From: an uncultured bacterium
GTDB lineage: Bacteria; Actinomycetota; Coriobacteriia; Coriobacteriales; Coriobacteriaceae
Assembly (NCBI GenBank): GCA_905215765.1
Contig: CAJMRP010000056.1
Coordinates: 1-13,176, forward strand
Direction of reading: 5' to 3'
Length of the DNA: 13,176 bases
Shown here: positions 6,915 to 11,983 of the stretch, piece by piece
How positions within the stretch are numbered: the stretch's first letter is position 1
How the letters are laid out: every line of letters begins with the position of its first letter
Notes under the pieces: generated by a model
What the model saw: only the letters and a program-made list of their open reading frames with translations
What the model was told of the DNA's origin: nothing
Database searches by the model: none
Position numbers and translations under genes: made by a program

Positions 6915-8219
6915 CTAGTCCATTTCTGCCCTGATGAGGTCGAGGGTGCGCTGGCAGTTTTCGCGGACGGGGCCGAGCATATGCTCGCGCAGGTCCGCCA
7001 TGCCGGGCAGGTCGGCGTATTCGTCCATGACCTCTTCCATGCAAATGGGCACCTCGTAGGCGAGGTCCATCATGGTCGCAAAGCAAAACTTCTCGGATAG
7101 CCCGGCATCGGTAAGCGCCGCCTCCAGCGCGGGATCGCCCATACCGTGGTATCGGCGGATAGCGCCTGGACCGATTCGCCCCACACGATTTTCGCCGCCA
7201 ACGCTCATGGCGAGGCGCGCTTTTCGCCGCATACGTTCGTATGCTAAGCCCGATGCGACATCGTACATGGGTGCGAGCGCCGCGTTTGTGCCTTTGCCTA
7301 GGATGAGCGAGTAGTTTTTAGCGTGTGCGTCAGGCGCTCCGATAATGGCGTTATAGAACAACATATAGGTAAAAAGCACAAGATTCATGTGGTGGGGGAC
7401 TGTGTTAATCAGTCGTTCTTGGATGTCTCGTGTAGTTGGTCCTCCGTCGGCGGTGTATTTCTGGGTTGGCAATACACCGAGTGCCTGGCAAAAGTCCTCC
7501 TGATGCAGCCTTTCGATATTTCCGCTGCTATTGACCATTCTGTCGTACCGTTCAACGACGAGCGCAGCTTCGTCTTCAAATGTGCAATAGGAGACGTTGG
7601 CAGTTGGAATGCCAACACGCCGAGCTGTTTTCATGCAGACGAATTCGTTTAAGGCCTGATGTTTGAACCCAACGACACCATTTTTGAAGATATGGGTAGT
7701 GGGGGATGACCCTAGACATTCGCACCATTGTCCATCATGCCAAGCTAGTGCAAATTTGCCTTGGTTGCCGCCCAGGGACCAGCTTTCGTTGGAGCCCATC
7801 CATGTCTCTCTTTCGTCATCGCGAATTGCTTTGAGCTTGTGAGCGATTTGAGAATTGGTAAGCGGGCGGTATGCTGAGACCCTGCCGTGGGCGGCATCTA
7901 ATTGATCGGCTCGACAAAACTGAACGGCCCCCGCGCAGTCAAGACCGATATGGCACAAGAGGGCGACGGGGTTGTTGGATGCAACGTCATGCTCGGCGGC
8001 AATAGCGCGACGCTGCTCTTGGCTGTCGGGCAAAAGGCCAAATAGGAACGGACGGACGATGTTATGGCCATATGTGCGATTGGAAAGCGGCATTGTTAAC
8101 GATAGCGGTGCTCCGCGATAGGTTGGGGCGTATACAAAGCTGCAGAGTCCATGCTCGTCTTGCCGGAGAGTGCCGGCGATTTCGCCACAAATGAGGGTCG
8201 CAAGCTCCATTTCTGCCAT
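6915..8219 (-). CDS. hipA: HipA-family Ser/Thr protein kinase toxin
   Basis: A full-length HipA (434 residues, E. coli HipA has 440) with the N-terminal subdomain fused. These toxins are PI3K/4-like kinases; E. coli HipA phosphorylates glutamyl-tRNA synthetase and induces dormancy, but targets differ between homologues and are unknown here. Visible features are: SLGGNQGKFAL with Ser148 at the regulatory autophosphorylation position (E. coli Ser150); HIFK with Lys180 as the likely ATP contact; HQALNEFVCMKTARRVGI; VVERYDR; HQEDFCQALG; catalytic loop DAHAKNYSL with Asp297, Lys301 and Asn302; and metal-binding Asp320 in MYDVAS. All key residues are intact, so activity is expected. The ATG follows the hipB stop with no gap (TAAATG), which implies translational coupling. 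ATG at codon 4 is a weaker alternative start. The middle of the gene is about 45-50% GC while the 3' end (6915-7200) exceeds 65%, which suggests acquisition or a mosaic origin. Confidence 0.93.
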   Translation of the reverse strand: MAEMELATLICGEIAGTLRQDEHGLCSFVYAPTYRGAPLSLTMPLSNRTYGHNIVRPFLFGLLPDSQEQRRAIAAEHDVASNNPVALLCHIGLDCAGAVQFCRADQLDAAHGRVSAYRPLTNSQIAHKLKAIRDDERETWMGSNESWSLGGNQGKFALAWHDGQWCECLGSSPTTHIFKNGVVGFKHQALNEFVCMKTARRVGIPTANVSYCTFEDEAALVVERYDRMVNSSGNIERLHQEDFCQALGVLPTQKYTADGGPTTRDIQERLINTVPHHMNLVLFTYMLFYNAIIGAPDAHAKNYSLILGKGTNAALAPMYDVASGLAYERMRRKARLAMSVGGENRVGRIGPGAIRRYHGMGDPALEAALTDAGLSEKFCFATMMDLAYEVPICMEEVMDEYADLPGMADLREHMLGPVRENCQRTLDLIRAEMD

Positions 8220-8651
8220 TTATTTCACAACCTTACAGCCAAAGGAGAGGTCTGAAGTGCCGGAAAGGCCTTGCTCGGCTGCGATTTGGGCCAGCAAGGC
8301 ACCATAGAAAGCTGGCGTTCCTTGTCGAGCGGGTCGTCTGCCTACGCTTGGCTTTGGCAGGGCATTCGAGTTCGCGATAGGGAGGTCCGCTATCGTCATC
8401 GGATGTTCGGAGGGCGATGCGATGGAGTCGTTATCGCTTTGCGCAAAGAGACCTATGCCGAGTGCGTTAAAGACGGTCAACAGCTTGTCGAGCCGAATGC
8501 CCGTGGCATCTCCCAGCTCGAGCGATGCGAGCAGGCGCTCCGAAACACCGGCCTTTTTGGCGAGGGCGGCACGGGTGAGACCCTGAGTCTCGCGTGCCTG
8601 GCGCACGTAGATGCCAGCTTGGCGCGGTGTGGTGATGGGAAGGGTATCCAC
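8220..8651 (-). CDS. hipB: HipB-like antitoxin, XRE-family DNA-binding protein
   Basis: The protein has 143 residues with a Cro/C1-type helix-turn-helix at about 13-69 (IYVRQARETQGLTRAALAKKAGVSERLLASLE, then LDKLLTVFNALGIGL). Its position directly before hipA and the TAAATG junction identify it as the antitoxin and autorepressor. E. coli HipB has 88 residues; this one carries about 65 further residues (80-143), Ser/Pro/Arg-rich and then FYGALLAQIAAEQG, which could bind HipA or be the degradation signal. It starts with GTG, chosen because AGGAG lies six bases upstream (8658-8662) and because it yields a complete domain. It probably binds the three dyads at 8667-8734. The family is certain from the domain; the symbol rests on context. 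Confidence 0.88.
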   Translation of the reverse strand: MDTLPITTPRQAGIYVRQARETQGLTRAALAKKAGVSERLLASLELGDATGIRLDKLLTVFNALGIGLFAQSDNDSIASPSEHPMTIADLPIANSNALPKPSVGRRPARQGTPAFYGALLAQIAAEQGLSGTSDLSFGCKVVK

Positions 8652-8666
8652 GGCGATCTCCTAACG

Positions 8667-8680
8667 TGCAGACTTTTGCA
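8667..8680. promoter_or_regulatory. hipBA operator, site 1
   Basis: TGCAGACTTTTGCA is the exact reverse complement of site 2. The shared dyad is TGCAnAnnTnTGCA. It lies 15 bases upstream of the hipB GTG, near the likely transcription start and next to the ribosome binding site, where binding by HipB-HipA would block expression. Confidence 0.75.
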
Positions 8681-8684
8681 TATC

Positions 8685-8693
8685 AGTATGACA
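8685..8693 (-). promoter_or_regulatory. Possible hipBA extended -10 promoter
   Basis: On the minus strand TGTCATACT fits an extended -10 (TGn plus CATACT). The -35 region is poor (TATTCA at 17-base spacing). It lies between operator sites 1 and 2, as expected for an autorepressed toxin-antitoxin operon. Identified from consensus only. Confidence 0.35.
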
Positions 8694-8707
8694 TGCAAAA
8701 GTCTGCA
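8694..8707. promoter_or_regulatory. hipBA operator, site 2
   Basis: TGCAAAAGTCTGCA starts exactly 27 bases after site 1 and is its perfect inverted copy. Flanking A and T extend the dyad to ATGCA...TGCAT. It would cover the spacer of the putative hipBA promoter. Confidence 0.75.
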
Positions 8708-8720
8708 TGAATAGGCATTA

Positions 8721-8734
8721 TGCAAAACTCTGCA
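8721..8734. promoter_or_regulatory. hipBA operator, site 3
   Basis: TGCAAAACTCTGCA differs from site 2 by one base and has the same orientation. It starts exactly 27 bases after site 2, again flanked by A and TGA. Together the three sites form a regularly phased array filling the hipB upstream region, with the mntP stop 41 bases further on. Confidence 0.75.
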
Positions 8735-8774
8735 TGAGACTCCTACATTGACGTTGGCTTATGAGAGGCGTTTT

Positions 8775-9353
8775 TTATATCGCGAGGATCCCGAGGTGCT
8801 CAAGCAAGATCTTAAGCCCGATGAGGGTGAGCACGACGCCGCCCACGATGGTGGCGGGTTTTTCGTAACGCGCGCCAAAGGTGTGGCCGATCGCTACGCC
8901 GGCGACGGAGAAGATAAACGTTGTGATGCCGATAAGCGATACAGCGGGAACGATGTCAACCGAGAGCGCGGCGAACGAGATGCCCACGGCCAGGGCGTCA
9001 ATCGAGGTGGCGATGGCGAGGATCAGGTACTCGCCCAGGTCAATCTTTTCGGCATCCTTGCCGTCGCCTTCATCCTCGTCTTCGGTAAAGGCCTCCCACA
9101 ACATTTTGCCGCCGATAAAGGCGAGCAGGATAAAGGCGATCCAATGGTCGATAGGTCCGATGATGCCCATGAATTGACTGCCAAGCGCCCATCCGATTAC
9201 GGGCATGCCGGCCTGAAAGCCGCCAAAGAACAAGCCGAGCACCACGGCAACTTTAAGGTTGATCTTCTTCATGCCAAGGCCCTTGCAGATGGAAACGGCA
9301 AAGGCGTCCATCGAAAGGCCAACGGCGAGCAATACGAGCTCTGCGAGTCCCAT
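8775..9353 (-). CDS. mntP: Manganese efflux pump MntP
   Basis: An inner-membrane protein of 192 residues, family length, with about six transmembrane segments in two DUF204 repeats. It exports Mn2+ and protects against manganese excess. The repeat signatures are LSMDAFAVSICKG with Asp16 and SIDALAVGISFA with Asp119, the conserved intramembrane acidic residues; Gly-rich helices and an acidic cytoplasmic loop (about 90-106, EDEDEGDGKD) lie between or near them. The frame is open up to 9506, but the ATG at 9353 is right: it gives the family N-terminus and has GGGAG (9361-9365) seven bases upstream, while the upstream frame crosses the riboswitch. The yybP-ykoY leader upstream independently supports the function. 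It is read towards hipB; no clear terminator separates them, so some read-through into hipBA is possible. Confidence 0.95.
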   Translation of the reverse strand: MGLAELVLLAVGLSMDAFAVSICKGLGMKKINLKVAVVLGLFFGGFQAGMPVIGWALGSQFMGIIGPIDHWIAFILLAFIGGKMLWEAFTEDEDEGDGKDAEKIDLGEYLILAIATSIDALAVGISFAALSVDIVPAVSLIGITTFIFSVAGVAIGHTFGARYEKPATIVGGVVLTLIGLKILLEHLGILAI

Positions 9354-9360
9354 AGTCTGG

Positions 9361-9365
9361 CTCCC
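9361..9365 (-). promoter_or_regulatory. mntP ribosome binding site
   Basis: On the minus strand GGGAG lies seven bases before the ATG. It is complementary to CTCCC at 9398-9402 in the same leader, so it could be masked in one RNA fold (see findings). Confidence 0.65.
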
Positions 9366-9405
9366 TCTCTGCGGGCGGGCCCGCGTGTACCTCTTGGGGG
9401 AGTAA

Positions 9406-9450
9406 CAAAAAAGACCCGTGGCGTACGCGTTGCGCGCACAGCCACGAGTC
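9406..9450 (-). terminator. Riboswitch-controlled intrinsic terminator before mntP
   Basis: On the minus strand GACTCGTGGC (9441-9450) pairs with GCCACGGGTC (9413-9422), ten pairs including one G-T wobble, followed by TTTTTTG (9406-9412). The 5' arm shares bases with the conserved ACGAGAC of the aptamer, so ligand binding and terminator formation should exclude each other. It lies about 50 bases before the mntP start. Confidence 0.85.
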
Positions 9451-9543
9451 TCGTTCATTAAGGCAAGCCAGGCCGCATCGGCCAGTGTGTTGACTTGCCG
9501 CGCCACCGGAGGCGAACCCGATCACGCGACTACTCCCTCATTT
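9441..9543 (-). promoter_or_regulatory. yybP-ykoY manganese riboswitch aptamer
   Basis: The minus-strand leader of mntP carries the hallmark segments of this class in order: GAGGGAGTAG near the 5' end (9531-9540), a GTCAACACAC segment within a helix closed by GGCAAG/CTTGCC, and AACGAGAC at the 3' end, directly joined to a T-tailed terminator. The class senses Mn2+ and typically turns on exporter genes, so high manganese should prevent termination and raise mntP expression. Exact helix boundaries were judged by eye. Confidence 0.85.
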
Positions 9544-9555
9544 ATGCGAATCCCG

Positions 9556-9564
9556 ATGCTACCA
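9556..9564 (-). promoter_or_regulatory. Possible mntP extended -10 promoter
   Basis: On the minus strand TGGTAGCAT fits TGn plus a -10 hexamer with four of six matches. It would start transcription just upstream of the riboswitch. No good -35 is seen at the normal spacing. Confidence 0.35.
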
Positions 9565-9688
9565 CATAAGCAGCTCATTTGGATTGGGGCTCTCAGCTGT
9601 GTTCGCTCATTCTGTAAGCATCGGATTTTGCGGGCGTCACAGGGGCAAACCGTGAGAAACTTATTGACGTTTATGGAGCGTATACGAT

Positions 9689-9693
9689 GGGAG
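9689..9693 (+). promoter_or_regulatory. disA ribosome binding site (decides a TTG start)
   Basis: GGGAG lies seven bases before TTG at 9701. The nearby ATGs at 9687 and 9696 are out of frame with disA, so TTG is the supported start. Confidence 0.65.
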
Positions 9694-9700
9694 CGATGCC

Positions 9701-10768
9701 TTGGATAAGAACGAGCTGCAAAAGCGTATGGAACAGGCCATTCGCCTGACGGCACCTGGCCAGCCGATCCGCACCGCCCTCGACATGATCATTGCTGGTC
9801 ACCTGGGCGCCCTTATCTGTGTCGGCGACACCGAAAACGTGCTCGCCGCCGGTAACGACGGCTTCCCGCTCAACATTTCGTTTACCTCGAACCGCCTGTT
9901 CGAGCTTTCCAAGATGGACGGCGCCATCGTTATCGATGGCGACCTCACCCAGATCCTGCGCGCCAACTTCCACCTCAATCCCGATCCCTCGCTCGCCACG
10001 AGTGAGACGGGCATGCGTCACCGTACTGCCGCTCGCATGTCGGTGCTCACCGATGCCATCGTGATCTCGGTTTCGGCTCGCCGTGCCGTCGTTAACGTGT
10101 ACGTTCACGGCAAGAGCTACGAGATTCAGCCCGTCACCACCATCATGAGCTCGGTCAACCAGCTCGTCGCCACGCTTCAGACCACCCGTCAGTCGCTCGA
10201 TCGCTCCTTGCTGCGCCTGACGGCCCTTGAGCTCGACGACTACGTTACGCTCGCCGACATCACCGGCATCTTCTCGAGTTTCGAGATCATGCAACAGGCA
10301 AAGACCGAGCTTAAGGATTGCATCGTCAAGCTGGGTAACCAGGGCAAGCTCGTGCAGATGCAGCTCGAGCAGCTCGCGGGCTCCAGCATGGATACCGAAT
10401 ACGACCTGATGATCCGCGACTACGCAAGCGATTCCTCCGAGGCAAACGCCGAGAAGATTCGCGCCGAGCTCGCTCGCATGACGCCTAAGGACCTGTCCGA
10501 CCCGCAGCATGTGGCGGCGGTTCTGGGTTACGACGACCTGGACGAGGACTCCGTCATGACACCGCTGGGCCTGCGCACGCTTTCGCGCGTGTCCGTCGTG
10601 CGCGACGGCGTGGCCGAGAAGATCGTCGACGAGTATGGCTCGCTGCAGGAGCTCATGGACGACATCAGCGAGGATCCGGAGCGCTTGGGCGACTTTGGCG
10701 TCAACAACCCTGCCATTCTTGCGGACTCGCTGTACCGCATGAAGGGCACCAAACAGGGGAACGCATAA
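9701..10768 (+). CDS. disA: DNA integrity scanning diadenylate cyclase DisA
   Basis: DisA condenses two ATP into c-di-AMP and in Bacillus scans DNA for branched structures. The protein has 355 residues, the family's usual length. The N-terminal DAC domain shows MDGAIVIDGD with DGA at 73-75 and GMRHRTAAR with RHRTA at 106-110, the paired catalytic and ATP-binding motifs. A helical linker follows (about 150-290), then a helix-hairpin-helix DNA-binding region towards the C-terminus (LRTLSRVSVVRDGVAEKIVDEYGSL). The start is TTG, set by GGGAG seven bases upstream, giving MDKNELQKRMEQAI. It is the first gene of a plus-strand operon, and its TAA overlaps the ispD ATG by one base. No well-spaced promoter is visible: TTGACG at 9664 lacks a -10 at the right distance. 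The usual partner radA is not beside it. Confidence 0.95.
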   Translation: MDKNELQKRMEQAIRLTAPGQPIRTALDMIIAGHLGALICVGDTENVLAAGNDGFPLNISFTSNRLFELSKMDGAIVIDGDLTQILRANFHLNPDPSLATSETGMRHRTAARMSVLTDAIVISVSARRAVVNVYVHGKSYEIQPVTTIMSSVNQLVATLQTTRQSLDRSLLRLTALELDDYVTLADITGIFSSFEIMQQAKTELKDCIVKLGNQGKLVQMQLEQLAGSSMDTEYDLMIRDYASDSSEANAEKIRAELARMTPKDLSDPQHVAAVLGYDDLDEDSVMTPLGLRTLSRVSVVRDGVAEKIVDEYGSLQELMDDISEDPERLGDFGVNNPAILADSLYRMKGTKQGNA

Positions 10769-11496
10769 TGGCGCCCGTATGCGCCGTGGTCGTTGCCGGC
10801 GGCAGCGGCCAGCGCTTTGGAAATCCCGGCGGCAAGCAGCTCGTTAACGTGGCAGGCCGTCCGCTCATGAGCTGGTCCATCCGCGCGTTCGATCGGAGCG
10901 ACAAGGTCGGCCACATCGTGGTGGTGTGTCCTGCCGAGCGCCGTGCCGAGATGCGCCGCCTGGCCATCGACCCGTTTGACTATGACACGCCCATCAGCTT
11001 TGCCGATGCCGGCGATACCCGTCAGGATTCCACCCGTGCCGGCGTGCATGCGGTGCCGGCGGGTTTCGAATATGTCGCCATCCACGATGGCGCTCGTCCG
11101 CTCATTACGACCGAGGCCATCGACCACGCTATCGACGTGCTCGTGAGCGACCGTGCTCTCGACGGTGTCGTGTGCGGCCAGCCCGCGATCGACACGCTCA
11201 AGATCGTCGATGGCGACAATATCGTCGAGACGCCGCCGCGTGAGCTCTATTGGGCCGCGCAGACGCCGCAGATCTTTAGCGTCGATGCTATGAAGCGCGC
11301 CCACGCTGCAGCCATTGCCGAGGGCTTTACCGGCACCGATGATTCGTCGCTGGTCGAGCGCATGGGTGGGCGCGTCCGCTGCGTCCAGAGCCCGCGCGAT
11401 AACCTTAAGGTGACGGTGCCCGAGGACTTGCGTCCCGTAACCGCGATTCTGCTTGGCCGCATGGCCGAGGGAGAGGACCTTCCCCATGTTCAGTAA
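10768..11496 (+). CDS. ispD: 2-C-methyl-D-erythritol 4-phosphate cytidylyltransferase
   Basis: IspD joins CTP and MEP to give CDP-ME in the cytosolic MEP route to isoprenoids. The protein has 242 residues with a Rossmann-like nucleotidyltransferase fold. The CTP-binding loop reads VVAGGSGQRFGNPGGKQ, with Arg16 and Lys23 at the catalytic positions. GDTRQDS, HDGARP (106-111), TPQIF and TDDSSLVE are the further family motifs. The start overlaps the disA stop (TAATG), which implies coupled translation. The 3' end overlaps ispF by 11 bases. The related sugar-nucleotide enzyme TarI is a theoretical alternative, but the adjoining ispF settles the call. Confidence 0.94.
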   Translation: MAPVCAVVVAGGSGQRFGNPGGKQLVNVAGRPLMSWSIRAFDRSDKVGHIVVVCPAERRAEMRRLAIDPFDYDTPISFADAGDTRQDSTRAGVHAVPAGFEYVAIHDGARPLITTEAIDHAIDVLVSDRALDGVVCGQPAIDTLKIVDGDNIVETPPRELYWAAQTPQIFSVDAMKRAHAAAIAEGFTGTDDSSLVERMGGRVRCVQSPRDNLKVTVPEDLRPVTAILLGRMAEGEDLPHVQ

Positions 11497-11980
11497 CCTG
11501 CGCATTGGACACGGCTACGACGTTCACCGTCTGGTGGAGGGGCGTCGATGTATCATCGGCGGTGTCGACATTCCCTACGAGCGCGGCCTGCTGGGCCACT
11601 CGGATGCCGATGTGCTCGCGCACGCCTTGGCCGACGCCATTCTGGGCGCCTGCCGCGGGGGAGACATCGGCAAGCTATTCCCCGATACCGACCCCGCCTA
11701 TGAGGGTGCCGATTCGATGGTGCTGCTCGCTCGCGTGATGGACTATGCGCGCGAGCTGGGCTTCGAGTTTGTCGATGCCGATTGCACCATTGCCTGCCAG
11801 CAGCCTAAGATCACCCCGCACCGCGATGCCATGCGCGCCAACCTTGCCCATGCCCTGGGCGTTGACGTCGAAAACGTGGGCGTCGCCGCCACTACGACCG
11901 AAAAGCTCGGTTGGGAAGGCCAGGGCGAGGGAATCGGCGCCTGGGCCGTCTGCCTGCTACAGAAAACCGTTAAGGAGTAA
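11486..11980 (+). CDS. ispF: 2-C-methyl-D-erythritol 2,4-cyclodiphosphate synthase
   Basis: IspF cyclises CDP-ME 2-phosphate to MEcPP with release of CMP, in the same pathway as IspD. The protein has 164 residues, typical of this trimeric enzyme. Zinc ligands are Asp12 and His14 in GHGYDVHRL and His46 in GHSDADVLAHALADAILGA, each four positions after the E. coli equivalents. TTEKLGWEGQGEGI (137-150) carries the CDP-binding Thr/Glu motif. The ATG at 11486 lies inside the last codons of ispD, behind GGGAGAGG (11469-11476). The frame extends upstream to 11453, but those codons belong to ispD and lack the family N-terminus. No ispDF fusion is present; the two are separate, overlapping frames. Confidence 0.95.
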   Translation: MFSNLRIGHGYDVHRLVEGRRCIIGGVDIPYERGLLGHSDADVLAHALADAILGACRGGDIGKLFPDTDPAYEGADSMVLLARVMDYARELGFEFVDADCTIACQQPKITPHRDAMRANLAHALGVDVENVGVAATTTEKLGWEGQGEGIGAWAVCLLQKTVKE

Positions 11981-11983
11981 CGA

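Noticed and set aside
6915..8219. hipA as a pseudogene, because of its uneven composition
   Set aside because: The frame is intact at full length and Ser148, Lys180, Asp297, Asn302 and Asp320 are all in place.
8748..9461. Plus-strand 237-codon frame opposite mntP
   Set aside because: It is antisense to a clear membrane exporter; the translation is charged low-complexity (Asp, Gly, Lys) without motifs.
9664..9688. TTGACG followed by TACGAT as a disA promoter
   Set aside because: The spacer is only 13 bases, too short for a normal sigma-70-type promoter.
9418..9708. Plus-strand open frame across the mntP-disA gap
   Set aside because: It runs through the riboswitch and promoter region, has no domain and no ribosome binding site.
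10768..11980. A fused bifunctional ispDF gene
   Set aside because: ispD ends in TAA at 11494-11496 and ispF starts in another frame at 11486, so they are two overlapping genes.
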